Shown piece after piece: positions 23,837-31,948 of a stretch of DNA of 64,000 nucleotides. The notes below the pieces were generated by a model. It did no database searches. It had not been told where the DNA came from and saw only the letters and a program-made list of their open reading frames with translations. This stretch comes from JADGOV01 sp963814355. Its GTDB lineage: Bacteria; Actinomycetota; Actinomycetes; JADGOV01. Numbering within the stretch: the first letter of the stretch is position 1; each line of letters begins with the position of its first letter. The stretch is from the NCBI GenBank assembly GCA_963814355.1, contig CAWFCZ010000018.1, positions 682,001 to 746,000 on the forward strand, written 5' to 3'. The position numbers and the translations under genes are program-made.

Positions 23837-24832
23837 TCAGCCGCGTACGGCGTCGAGGTGGTCCAGTACCGCCTCGGCGACCGTGCGCGGCTTTTCCAAC
23901 TGGGCGACGTGGCCGGCGTCTTCTAGGATCAGCAGCCGCGACCGCGGAAAGGTGCGCGCGGCGCGCGGGGCGATCCGGACATCCACCAGCTTGTCCTGAC
24001 GGCCGAAGATCAATAGGGTCGGCGCTTGGACGGTCGCCGCTTGGCGCCACAGGTTGCGCGACCCGGTCAGGAAGTACGACGCCAGCAGGCCGCGAAGAGA
24101 ACCGATCAGCGCGTCCTGCGCGTGCCCGAGCCGTTGCCGGCGACGCAGTTCCTCCGCGCTGTCCGCCAGGCGGGCCGGGTGGGCCAGCGAGGCGTCGGCG
24201 TAGCACAGGTCGATAACGGCGTGCACCTGGGCTTCGACCGAGGCCCTGGCGATCTGGCGGGACAGCAACGCCTCGATCCCCGGCACCAGCAGCAACGGAA
24301 GTCGGACGTTGCTTCGTTTGGGTCGGTAGGTGGGCAGGGCCGGTGACACCAATGTGAGGGTGCGGACCAGATCCGGGCGCTGGGCGGCGATACCGGTGGC
24401 CACCGCACCACCCAGGGAGTTGCCGAACAGGTGCACCGGGCCGCGGCTCTCCCCCTCGATGAGGGCCAGCACCGCGGCGATGTGCTGGGTGAGCGGGTAG
24501 CGCCGATCGGCGGGCGGATCGGAGGCGCCGAAGCCCGACAGGTCCGGCGCGACACCCGCCAGGTAGGGCTCGAGCAGGTACATCAGGTCGGTCCAGTTCG
24601 TCGACGCCCCGCCCAGGCCGTGGACGTACACCGCCGGCTCGGCGCCGGCAAGCGTGGCGCCCCGGCGCACGAAGAGGCGGAAGCCGCCGGCCGTCTCCAT
24701 CTCGCCACCGAAGACCGGCACCGGCGGCTCGGTCAGCGCCGGCAGCGGGCGCAACTGCCGGGGCTCCGGCCGGGCCTGCGCCACGCCGCCGGATGCGCGG
24801 GGTCCGCCGGGCACATCGCCCACTGAGCTCAT
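23837..24832 (-). CDS. Alpha/beta hydrolase
   Basis: A 331-residue alpha/beta hydrolase. The oxyanion-region motif YVHGLGGAS, the nucleophile elbow FGNSLGGAV (Ser in GNSLGG), the acid region LLIFGRQDKLVD and the catalytic histidine in LEDAGHVAQLEKP are all present and in the right order. No signal peptide is seen; about 45 residues precede the domain. The ATG at 24832 overlaps the stop of the upstream S51-like gene as ATGA and also has AGGAG upstream, so the two proteins are made together. The substrate is unknown; similar proteins are annotated as lipases, esterases or epoxide hydrolases. It may correspond to lipV-type genes near Rv3203, but I am not sure. Confidence 0.85.
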   Translation of the reverse strand: MSSVGDVPGGPRASGGVAQARPEPRQLRPLPALTEPPVPVFGGEMETAGGFRLFVRRGATLAGAEPAVYVHGLGGASTNWTDLMYLLEPYLAGVAPDLSGFGASDPPADRRYPLTQHIAAVLALIEGESRGPVHLFGNSLGGAVATGIAAQRPDLVRTLTLVSPALPTYRPKRSNVRLPLLLVPGIEALLSRQIARASVEAQVHAVIDLCYADASLAHPARLADSAEELRRRQRLGHAQDALIGSLRGLLASYFLTGSRNLWRQAATVQAPTLLIFGRQDKLVDVRIAPRAARTFPRSRLLILEDAGHVAQLEKPRTVAEAVLDHLDAVRG

Positions 24833-25458
24833 ACCGGTCGCTCCTGTCCGTCCGGGCCGATGCGTACCGCCCTTCGTACACCCACGGCCCTCGTCGCCCC
24901 GGCCCGGACCACCACGCCGGAGCACTCCGGCAGCCCCAACGCCTCGATCCCGTCCGGCGCGGTGACCGGTGCCGGCGGACCGTCGTAGTGCGGGAGGACG
25001 AGGATGCCGGGTACGTGTCCCAGACCGGGCACCACCCGGTTGCCGCCGTCCGGCAGCCACATCCACTCACCCAGCACCATCGCCCCGGCGCTGGCGCCCA
25101 ACACGGTGCCGCCGCTGCGCAGCACGCCGGCTACCGCCGCGCCCATCTCCGTGTCGAGTAGTGCGCCCCGCAGCCGGGAAGGCGAGCCGCCGGGCAGGAC
25201 GAGGAGCCCGGCCCGGGCGACCGCCTCCAGCGCGGCCGCCGGATCGCTGCGGTAGTCCCTGGCGGCCACCGCATCGGCGCCGAGCGCGGTGAAGTGCCGC
25301 ACGCCGTTGGTGGCCGCGGCGGCGTACTCCCGGCCTGGCCGAGATGCCAGGGCGAGGACCACCACCGGCCCGCTGGTCTCGGCCAGCAGAGCCGCGTCCA
25401 TCTCCCGGCAGTCCGGGCCGAACTCGGCGCCGCCCTGCAGGCAGATGGTCCCGGACAC
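24829..25458 (-). CDS. Peptidase S51-like protein (cyanophycinase/dipeptidase E fold)
   Basis: A 209-residue protein with the S51 class-I-glutaminase-like fold. GLLVLPGGSPSRLRGAL is followed by the nucleophile elbow TVLGASAGAMVLG, whose serine in GASAGAM is the catalytic residue of cyanophycinase/PepE-type peptidases. It lacks the extended regions of true cyanophycinases, so a small aspartyl-peptide hydrolase or an uncharacterised enzyme is more likely. The GTG at 25458 has no obvious strong ribosome-binding site. It is translationally coupled to the alpha/beta hydrolase gene and lies downstream of ku on the same strand, with an 18-base gap. Confidence 0.7.
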   Translation of the reverse strand: MSGTICLQGGAEFGPDCREMDAALLAETSGPVVVLALASRPGREYAAAATNGVRHFTALGADAVAARDYRSDPAAALEAVARAGLLVLPGGSPSRLRGALLDTEMGAAVAGVLRSGGTVLGASAGAMVLGEWMWLPDGGNRVVPGLGHVPGILVLPHYDGPPAPVTAPDGIEALGLPECSGVVVRAGATRAVGVRRAVRIGPDGQERPV

Positions 25459-25476
25459 GGCCGTAAGACGCCCGGC

Positions 25477-26475
25477 TCAGGCGGACTTGCGACGGCCGCC
25501 GCGGGCGGCGGGCTTCTTCTCCGCTGGCTTCGGCTCGGCCCTGGGTTCGGCGGTGGGTTCGGCGGCCACCTGCTCCGCAGCGGTCGGCTTTGCCGGGGCC
25601 TTGCGCCGGGCAGAGCGCCGGGCGGCCGGTTTCGCCGGCTGGTCAGCCTCCGTCCCGGACGCCGCTGAAGCACCCCTGGCCTCCTCCACCTCCCCCGACC
25701 GGCCCTTCTTCGCCGCCTCCACACTGGCCCGCAGCGCCGACATCAGGTCGACCACAGTGCCGCTCTCGGCCGCCGGCTCCGCCGGGGCGACCACCTCGCG
25801 GCCTTCGATCTTGGCTTCGATGACCGCTTGCAGCGCCTCGCGGTAGTTGTCGCTGTACTGCTCCGGCGCGAAGTCGCCGGTCAGCGTCTCGATCAGCGAC
25901 CGGGCCATCTGCAACTCTTGCGGCCGCACCTCCACCTTCTCCTCGCGGAAGCCGAAATCCGGGGTGCGGATCTCATCCGGCCACAGCATCATCTCCAGGA
26001 CGAAGACCCCGTCTCGAACGCGTAGCGTGGCCAGCGACTCGCGCTGCCGCAGCGCGATCTTCACCAGGGCCACCTGGCCGGACTCGAGGAGCGCATCCCG
26101 CAGCAGCACGTACGGCCGGGTACCGGCGGCCTCAGGCTCCAGGTAGTAGCTCTTGGCGAAGTAGATCGGGTCCACCTGCTCCAGCGGCACGAACTCCAGC
26201 ACGTCGATCGTCCGGCTGGTGGCCAGCGGGAGGTCCGCGAAGTCCGCGTCGGTGAGAACCACCACCTCGCCGCTGGCGATCTCGTACCCCTTGGCGATCT
26301 CCGCGTAGGAGACCTCCTGGCCGTCGATGGAGCAGACCCGCTTGTAGCGGACCCGGCCGCCGTCGGTGCGGTGCACCTGGTGGAAGGAGACGTCCTTCTC
26401 CTCGGTCGCGGAGTAGAGCTTGACCGGGATCGTGACCAGGCCGAAGCTGATCGCACCCTTCCAGATGCTGCGCAT
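25477..26475 (-). CDS. ku: Non-homologous end-joining protein Ku
   Basis: A 332-residue bacterial Ku homologue. The N-terminal sequence MRSIWKGAISFGLVTIPVKLY, with KDVSFHQVHRTDGGRVRYKRVC following, is the Ku core signature, and the homodimer core ends near residue 260 (EGREVV). The last 70 residues are a Lys/Ala/Pro-rich basic tail (PAARRSARRKAPAKPT), which in bacterial Ku binds DNA and recruits LigD. Ku threads onto double-strand ends. It is divergent from the ligase gene, with about 150 bases between, so the end-joining pair is probably controlled together. Start: ATG at 26475 directly before the conserved first residues. Confidence 0.95.
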   Translation of the reverse strand: MRSIWKGAISFGLVTIPVKLYSATEEKDVSFHQVHRTDGGRVRYKRVCSIDGQEVSYAEIAKGYEIASGEVVVLTDADFADLPLATSRTIDVLEFVPLEQVDPIYFAKSYYLEPEAAGTRPYVLLRDALLESGQVALVKIALRQRESLATLRVRDGVFVLEMMLWPDEIRTPDFGFREEKVEVRPQELQMARSLIETLTGDFAPEQYSDNYREALQAVIEAKIEGREVVAPAEPAAESGTVVDLMSALRASVEAAKKGRSGEVEEARGASAASGTEADQPAKPAARRSARRKAPAKPTAAEQVAAEPTAEPRAEPKPAEKKPAARGGRRKSA

Positions 26476-26631
26476 AGGTTCCTGCCGGGGGTCGGGCGGG
26501 AGCGGGCCTCCCGGGACAGTCGATCATCGCCTAGAAATGGGACATTGCACAATGCCTCGGGGGCCGACGCGCCCTGCGGAACCGGACATCGCGCCCAGTT
26601 CACCGCCGGGACTGAAGGGTAGGTGGTCGTC

Positions 26632-28074
26632 GTGGGGCTGGAGACATACCGGAGCAAGCGCGACCCCGCGCGTACGCCCGAGCCGGTACCGCCCCCCGGC
26701 CCGCTGCCTGCCGGCAACGACGACACCTTCGTCATCCAGGAGCACCACGCCCGGGCCCTGCACTGGGACTTCCGGCTGGAACGCGGCGGCGTCCTGGTGT
26801 CCTGGGCGGTCCCCAAGGGCTTGCCCCTGGACCCACGCACCAACCACCTCGCCAAGCAGACCGAGGACCACCCGCTGGACTACGCCGGCTTCGCCGGTGA
26901 GATCCCGGCCGGGGAGTACGGCGGCGGGCGGGTGATCTCCTGGGACGCCGGCACGTACACGTGTGAGAAGTGGTCCGACACCGAGGTCAAGGTCGTGCTG
27001 GCCGGCTCGCGGGTGAGCGGGCGGTACGTGTTGTTCCGCACCGGCGGCCCGGGCAGCCGCGACTGGATGGTGCACCGGATGGACCCCCCACCGGACCCGG
27101 ACTGGCGGCCGCTCCCGGGGCGCATCCGGCCCATGCTGGCCACCGCGGCCGGCGCACCGCCGGAGCCGGACGAGAAGTGGGCCTTCGAGTTCAAGTGGGA
27201 CGGCGTACGGGCTCTGGTCTACATCGAGGGCGGCCGGCCCCGGGTGCTCAGTCGCAACGACCGCGACGTCACCGCGTCCTATCCGGAGCTCCGGGCGCTC
27301 GCCGAAGCGCAGGGCGCCCGGCAGCTCGTGCTGGACGGCGAGATCGTCGCCATGGACGCCGCGGGACGGCCGAGTTTCGGCCGGCTGCAGGAGCGGATGC
27401 ACGTCACCAAGGCGGCCCAGGTGCGCCGGCTGGCGCAGACCGTGCCGGCCACCTACCTGATCTTCGACGTGCTGCACCTCGACGGCCGGGCCACCCTGGA
27501 CGTGCCCTACGCGCAGCGCCGGGAGCTGCTAGAGACCCTGGACCTCACCGGGCCGTCGTGGGCCACCGCGCCGTCGTTTCCCGGCGGCGGGGCCGCGGTC
27601 CTTCAGGCCAGCCGCAGCGCCGGGATGGAGGGGGTGGTGGCCAAGCGGCTGGATTCGCCGTACCAGCCGGGACGGCGCTCGGAGTACTGGCTGAAGGTGA
27701 AGAACCTGCGGACCCAGGAGGTGGTGATCGGCGGCTGGAAGCTCGGTGCCGGGCGGCGGGCGGGCACCTTCGGGTCGCTGCTGCTCGGCGTGCCCACTGA
27801 AGGCGGCCTGGATTACGTTGGCCACGTCGGCACTGGCTTCTCCGACGCGGTGCTGCGCGAGGTGCAGGACCGGCTCGACGCGTTGGCGGCCCCGGACAGC
27901 CCGTTCGCCGCCGAAGTGCCGCGGGAGCACGCCCGGGGCGCGCGCTGGGTCCGCCCGGAACTCGTCGGGGAGGTCGGCTACTCCGAGGTGACCCGCGAGC
28001 GCATGCTGCGCCATCCCACCTGGCGCGGCCTGCGGCTGGACAAGCGCCCGGAGCAGGTGCGGCATGAGCCCTGA
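26632..28074 (+). CDS. ligD: ATP-dependent DNA ligase fused to 3'-phosphoesterase (LigD PE-LIG)
   Basis: A 480-residue two-domain protein. Residues about 20-165 form the LigD phosphoesterase domain (EHHARALHWDFRLE, VLVSWAVPKG, DYAGFAGEIP, WMVHRM). Residues about 175-480 form an ATP-dependent ligase with the adenylation motif EFKWDGVRA (catalytic Lys), LDGEIVAMD, FDVLHLDG, EGVVAKR and YWLKVK. It would trim 3' ends and seal breaks held by Ku. The LigD polymerase domain is missing here and is encoded by the next gene. I chose the GTG at 26632, since AGGTGG lies five bases upstream and family proteins begin GLETYRxKRD; a GTG at 26623 is possible. Its 3' end overlaps the polymerase gene by 11 bases. 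Confidence 0.9.
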   Translation: MGLETYRSKRDPARTPEPVPPPGPLPAGNDDTFVIQEHHARALHWDFRLERGGVLVSWAVPKGLPLDPRTNHLAKQTEDHPLDYAGFAGEIPAGEYGGGRVISWDAGTYTCEKWSDTEVKVVLAGSRVSGRYVLFRTGGPGSRDWMVHRMDPPPDPDWRPLPGRIRPMLATAAGAPPEPDEKWAFEFKWDGVRALVYIEGGRPRVLSRNDRDVTASYPELRALAEAQGARQLVLDGEIVAMDAAGRPSFGRLQERMHVTKAAQVRRLAQTVPATYLIFDVLHLDGRATLDVPYAQRRELLETLDLTGPSWATAPSFPGGGAAVLQASRSAGMEGVVAKRLDSPYQPGRRSEYWLKVKNLRTQEVVIGGWKLGAGRRAGTFGSLLLGVPTEGGLDYVGHVGTGFSDAVLREVQDRLDALAAPDSPFAAEVPREHARGARWVRPELVGEVGYSEVTRERMLRHPTWRGLRLDKRPEQVRHEP

Positions 28075-28981
28075 GAAGGTCCGGGTGACCGTCGGCGAGC
28101 GCGAACTCACGCTCTCCAACCTGGACAAGGTGCTGTACCCGGAAGCCGGCTTCACCAAGGGCCAGATGCTGGACTACTACACCCGAATCGCGCCCGCACT
28201 GTTGCCGCACCTTCGGGGCCGGCCGCTGACCTTCAAGCGGTACCCGGACGGGGTGGCCGGCAAGTCGTTCTTCGAGAAGAACAGGCCGTCCCACGCGCCG
28301 AACTGGGTACGCCACCAGCCGCTGCCCACCCCGGGCTCCACCAAGGACCGGACAACCACCGACTTCACCATCTGCGACGACCTGCCCACGCTGATCTGGG
28401 CGGCCAACCTGGCGGTCCTGGAGTTCCACGTCCCGATGTGGAAGGTGGACCTGGATGGCCGGGTCCAGCCCCCGGACCTGCTGGTCTTCGACCTCGACCC
28501 GGGTCCCCCGGCCACCGTCCTCGAGTGCTGCGAGGTGGCCCTGCTGGTCCGGGACGTCCTCGCCTCCGACGGCCTGGTGGCCTACCCGAAGACCTCCGGC
28601 TCCAAGGGCCTGCAGCTCTACGTACCGCTGGCGCCGGAGCACCCATGGTCGGACGTGCACTCCTACGCCCGGGCGGTGGCCTCCCGGCTGGAGCGGGAAC
28701 GCCCGGAGCTGGTGGTGGAGAACATGAAGAAGACCCTGCGCACCGGCAAGGTGCTCATCGACTGGAGCCAGAACAACCCGGCGAAGACGACCGTCGCGGC
28801 GTACTCCCTGCGGGCCCGCCCGCAGCCCACCGTGAGCACGCCGGTGAGCTGGGCCGAGGTGGAGGCCTGCCGGGCGCCGGAGGAACTGCGGTTCACCTAC
28901 GACGACACGCTGGCCCGGGTGGCCCGCAACGGGGACCTGCTGGCCCCCCTGACCGAGGGCGGCCAGCGCCTCCCGGCCTGA
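28064..28981 (+). CDS. LigD-type NHEJ polymerase/primase (stand-alone POL domain)
   Basis: A 305-residue archaeo-eukaryotic primase-type polymerase. It has LTLSNLDKVLYPE at the start, TFKRYPDGV, the catalytic acidic pair in LLVFDLDPG, TSGSKGLQLYVPL and KVLIDWSQNN, the LigD polymerase-domain motifs. It adds nucleotides, often ribonucleotides, at breaks bound by Ku. Normally this domain is fused to the ligase; here it is a separate gene overlapping the ligase gene by 11 bases, so the two are made from one transcript. ATG start. Together with ku and the PE-LIG gene it completes the bacterial end-joining set. Confidence 0.9.
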   Translation: MSPEKVRVTVGERELTLSNLDKVLYPEAGFTKGQMLDYYTRIAPALLPHLRGRPLTFKRYPDGVAGKSFFEKNRPSHAPNWVRHQPLPTPGSTKDRTTTDFTICDDLPTLIWAANLAVLEFHVPMWKVDLDGRVQPPDLLVFDLDPGPPATVLECCEVALLVRDVLASDGLVAYPKTSGSKGLQLYVPLAPEHPWSDVHSYARAVASRLERERPELVVENMKKTLRTGKVLIDWSQNNPAKTTVAAYSLRARPQPTVSTPVSWAEVEACRAPEELRFTYDDTLARVARNGDLLAPLTEGGQRLPA

Positions 28982-29024
28982 CGCTGCCCGGCCCCGGTCG
29001 AGTACGCACCCCGGCGCCTGAGTC

Positions 29025-29094
29025 GATCACGGACCTCAGGCCAGACGTCGGGTTCCCAGCCGTTTCGCCGACGCCTGCGCCGAGGTACGTGATC
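29025..29094. repeat. 70-nt palindromic element, copy 1
   Basis: Begins GATCACGGACCTC and ends GAGGTACGTGATC, whose reverse complement is GATCACGTACCTC, so the terminal 13 bases pair at 12 positions. Inside, CAGACGTCGG pairs imperfectly with CCGACGCCTG, giving an imperfect arm of about 28 bp with a 14-base loop. A second copy of exactly the same length lies at 29833-29902, with about 50 of 70 bases identical and most differences in the loop. It overlaps the end of the decayed AbiEi/DUF559 gene. Function unknown. Confidence 0.55.
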
Positions 29095-29780
29095 CACTCC
29101 GGGCGAATGCTGCCCGGATTCGCCGGCAGCAGGCTTCCGGGTCGCCGAGCGCCTGGGCCCACGTCAGCCGGACTACCTCCAGGCCCGCGTCTGCAAGCCG
29201 CTCCTCCCGTAGCTTTTCCCGCCAGAGGTCCTCCGGGCGGGCGTACTTCGTGCGTCCGTCGGCCTCCACCACCGTGGCCTGCCACGGCGGAGCGCTGAGT
29301 CCGCCAGTACGACGGAATCCAGAAAAGTCAGCGCCGCCCGCAGTCGAGGGCCGCCCGGGCGATGCTCACGCCCGGCAGTCCGGCCACGATGGTGACCTGC
29401 TCAGGGGGCAGCGTCGTGGGGCGGAGGACCAGACCGGCCAGATCCCGCCGGCGGGTCGTGAGCCGGCCAGCCAACTCCACGCCGTCCGGCGGCTCGGCGA
29501 GGAAGTCCAGCCGGTGCAGCCGGGCCGCCGAGTACCCGCCGGCCACCACGTCGGGGTCGCCGACCGCGAGGAGGCCGGCAGCGACGTCGAACTCGTGCCG
29601 TCGCGCGGACGGTAGCCCCCCGAGGGAGTGCGCCGTGTAGATCCCTGGGCCGAGCCGGTACCAGGTACCCGACCGCAGCCGGCGGTCGATCCCGCCCCGT
29701 CGGTACCCCACGCCCAACGCCTGGCGTCGGGAGAAGACGCCGTGTTGAGCGTCCGCGAAGGTGACCAGGGCCGGGACCAT
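29036..29780 (-). pseudogene. Decayed AbiEi-like/DUF559 protein gene
   Basis: Two fragments of one gene are visible. The 5' part (29780 down to about 29328) encodes MVPALVTFADAQHGVFSRRQ... to SIARAALDCGRR, the winged-helix region of AbiEi-type antitoxin-like proteins. The 3' part (to 29036) encodes VVEADGRTKYARPEDLWREK... LEVVRLTW, a DUF559 domain related to restriction-endonuclease-fold (Vsr-like) proteins. Between them, a third frame reads LTFLDSVVLADSALRRG, the expected continuation, before jumping straight to the DUF559 motif. So there is a frameshift near 29345 and an internal deletion of perhaps 80-100 codons near 29285, with another frame change. The gene is flanked by the two palindromic elements. 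Intact relatives are accessory genes common in actinobacteria. Confidence 0.7.
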
Positions 29781-29832
29781 GACCCGACTATGAAGCGACC
29801 GGGGTTGTGATCGCTTGCGCCGTCCACAAGGC

Positions 29833-29902
29833 GATCACGCACCTCGGGTCAGGCGTCGGGTAAGCGGCTCCACGGCCGATGCCTACTCCGAGTTCCCTGA
29901 TC
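29833..29902. repeat. 70-nt palindromic element, copy 2
   Basis: Begins GATCACGCACCTC and ends GAGTTCCCTGATC; the inner arms GGTCAGGCGTCGG and GCCGATGCCTACT also pair. It has the same 70-base length as copy 1 and aligns without gaps. The arms are more conserved than the central loop, which suggests that the hairpin structure is what matters. It lies in the 270-base gap between the AbiEi/DUF559 pseudogene and the DUF6158 gene; I see no convincing gene in that gap. Confidence 0.55.
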
Positions 29903-29975
29903 GACTTCAAAGATCGCCGACGTGGGGGATGATCCGGCGGGAGGCGTTTGGGGTAGGCACGAGCAACGGCCGACT

Positions 29976-30019
29976 CCGTTCCGCCGACACGCCCGTTCCG
30001 CCGACACGCCCGTCCCGCC
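29976..30019. repeat. Tandem repeat, 17-bp unit, 2.6 copies
   Basis: The unit CCGTTCCGCCGACACGC occurs at 29976-29992 and 29993-30009, perfectly repeated. A third partial copy at 30010-30019 differs at one base. It lies just upstream of the DUF6158 gene, ending 31 bases before its ATG. Probably a slippage product; it may influence leader folding. Confidence 0.6.
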
Positions 30020-30050
30020 ACCAAGCCCGACCCGCCGAGAAGGAGACAGC

Positions 30051-30290
30051 ATGCACACCACCGGTGTCCCGCCCCAGGAGCTGGCCGACGTCGACCTCGA
30101 ACGCGAGGTCACCCACCTGCACGAGAACCGGCACGACACGTTCCGCAACGGCTCCGAGGACGCCCTGGAGGCCCACACCCGGCGGATGCTCGCGCTGGAG
30201 GCCGAGTACCTCCGCCGCTTCCCGGAGCGCTCGGCACCGGATCCGATGCGCACCCGAGCCGGCAGCCGGCACGCCGCCGGCCAGGACTGA
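30051..30290 (+). CDS. Small conserved protein, DUF6158 family
   Basis: A 79-residue soluble, His/Glu/Arg-rich protein: MHTTGVPPQELADVDLEREV, then THLHENRHDTFRNGSEDALEAHTRRM and EAEYLRRFPER. This pattern matches the actinobacterial DUF6158 family, predicted to be helical, with no known role. The ATG at 30051 has AAGGAG in the preceding ten bases. It ends four bases before the flavin oxidoreductase gene, so the two are likely co-transcribed. The histidines in HLHENRH might bind a metal, but this is speculative. Confidence 0.75.
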   Translation: MHTTGVPPQELADVDLEREVTHLHENRHDTFRNGSEDALEAHTRRMLALEAEYLRRFPERSAPDPMRTRAGSRHAAGQD

Positions 30291-30294
30291 GCCG

Positions 30295-31605
30295 ATGGCA
30301 CAACCGTACGACGTCGCCATTCTCGGCGCCGGCTCCGCGGGCGAGGTGGCGGCCGGACGGCTGGGCGCGGCCGGCCGGAAGGTGCTCGTCGTCGAGGCCG
30401 GCCTGGTCGGCGGGGAATGCCCGTACTTCGCCTGCATGCCGAGCAAGACCCTGCTCCGCGACCTGCTCCGGGGCCGGTCCTGGGCCGAGGCGGTGGCCCG
30501 CCGGGACGAGGTCGCCGAACACCGCGACGACAGCGCCGCGACCCGGGAGCTGACCGACGCCGGGGTCACACTGGTCCGGGGTCGGGGCCGCGTCACCGGA
30601 CCCGGCCGGCTGGAGGTGGCCGGGACGGCGTACGACTCGACGGACCTGGTGCTGGCCACCGGCAGCTCCCCGGTGTTGCCCCCGGTGGACGGGCTCGCCG
30701 ACGTACCGACCTGGACCAGCGACCAGGCTCTGGCCAGCCCGGAGCTGCCGGGGCGGCTGATCGTGCTCGGCGGCGGGGCGGTCGGCTGCGAGCTGGCCCA
30801 GATCTACGCCGGGTACGGCTCGCGGGTCACGCTGGTCGAATCCGGGCCTCGGCTGCTGGCCACCGAGGTGGAGTTCCTCGGTGAGCACCTCGCGGAGACC
30901 CTGCGGGACAGCGGCGTCGAGGTGCTCACCGGCGTGACCGCGACCCGGGCAGTCGCCGGCGCCGGCGGCGTCCGGCTGGAGTTCGCGGCCCGCGGCCCCG
31001 TGACCGGCGACCGGATCCTGGCCGCCACCGGTCGCCGGGCGGCGACCGGCGACCTCGGATTGAGCGACCTCGTTGAGCTCGACGACGCGGGCGCGGTGCC
31101 GGTGGACGGGCACTGTCGGGTGGGAGGCCAGCGCCACGTCTGGGCGGCCGGAGACGTCACCGGCATCGCCCCGTACACCCACACCGCGAACTACCAGGCC
31201 GCCGTGGTCGTCGACAACCTGCTCGGCCGACCCAGGACGGCGGACTACCGGGCGATTCCGCGGGCGGTGTACACCAATCCGTCGGTGTACGCGGTGGGCG
31301 ACAACCCGTCCGTCGACGACCTGTCCGAGGGCCGGGTCCGGTGCGCCGGAATGGATCTGGCCGACACCGCTCGGGCCGCCGTGGACGGGCCGGGCGGCCA
31401 GGGTCGGGTCGAGTTGTACGCCGACCCGGCCCGCGGCGTGCTCACCGGCGCTGCCGGCTTCGGCCCCGGGGTGACGGAGTGGCTGGCGGAAGTGACGCTG
31501 GCCATCCGGGCCGACGTCCCGCTCACGGTACTGGCTGACACCGTGCACGCCTTCCCGTCGTACGGTGAGGCGCTGGAGCCGCCACTGCGCGCGTTGGCCG
31601 GCTGA
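30295..31605 (+). CDS. FAD-dependent pyridine-nucleotide disulfide oxidoreductase
   Basis: A 436-residue flavoprotein of the class I disulfide oxidoreductase family (dihydrolipoamide dehydrogenase, mercuric reductase, mycothione reductase). FAD binding is shown by AILGAGSAGEVAA at the N-terminus and VWAAGDVTG near residue 285; the NAD(P)H motif is LGGGAVGCELAQIYAGYG. The redox pair sits in GGECPYFACMPSKTLL, with four residues between the cysteines as in the family, although GGTCLNxGC is the usual form. The C-terminal dimerisation domain is present, but the HxxxxE catalytic pair is reduced to HAFPSYGE. The substrate is uncertain. It lies in an apparent operon with the DUF6158 gene. Confidence 0.8.
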   Translation: MAQPYDVAILGAGSAGEVAAGRLGAAGRKVLVVEAGLVGGECPYFACMPSKTLLRDLLRGRSWAEAVARRDEVAEHRDDSAATRELTDAGVTLVRGRGRVTGPGRLEVAGTAYDSTDLVLATGSSPVLPPVDGLADVPTWTSDQALASPELPGRLIVLGGGAVGCELAQIYAGYGSRVTLVESGPRLLATEVEFLGEHLAETLRDSGVEVLTGVTATRAVAGAGGVRLEFAARGPVTGDRILAATGRRAATGDLGLSDLVELDDAGAVPVDGHCRVGGQRHVWAAGDVTGIAPYTHTANYQAAVVVDNLLGRPRTADYRAIPRAVYTNPSVYAVGDNPSVDDLSEGRVRCAGMDLADTARAAVDGPGGQGRVELYADPARGVLTGAAGFGPGVTEWLAEVTLAIRADVPLTVLADTVHAFPSYGEALEPPLRALAG

Positions 31606-31637
31606 GGGACGCATCGCACGAACACGAGGAGGCGGCC

Positions 31638-31844
31638 GTGCCCGACCCGGAGAGTCATGTCGAACTGCCGGTCGAGGACGCGGTGGAGCAGGAGCAACTA
31701 CTGGCTCCGCCACCGGACCCCGAGGTGACCTCCGGCGCGTCCGGTTCTCCGGGAGAACCCCTGGACGCCAGCCTGGAGGCCAACGAGGCGGACTACGCCG
31801 AGCAGCAGTCAGACGTCGGGTACGACGACGAGGACTACCGCTAA
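31638..31844 (+). CDS. Acidic small protein, DUF5709-like
   Basis: A 68-residue, strongly acidic protein (VPDPESHVELPVEDAVEQEQ... to DYAEQQSDVGYDDEDYR), with no cysteine or membrane segment and probably disordered. It resembles actinobacterial DUF5709 proteins, whose function is unknown. The GTG start has GAGGAGG about six bases upstream, which gives good support for translation. It follows the flavoprotein gene by 32 bases and may be part of that transcript. Confidence 0.65.
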   Translation: MPDPESHVELPVEDAVEQEQLLAPPPDPEVTSGASGSPGEPLDASLEANEADYAEQQSDVGYDDEDYR

Positions 31845-31948
31845 CTGGGCCGCCTGCTCGCCGGCGGCACTGCGCTCGGGCCGGCAGGCAGCGGTCCGGG
31901 ATAGCCTGCGGACAGGCGCGGTCAGTCAGTCAAACGCGGAGGTCAGGC

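Noticed and set aside
29788..30024. Small minus-strand reading frame (78 codons)
   Set aside because: It lies across the palindromic element and tandem repeat, has no ribosome-binding site and no recognisable protein features.
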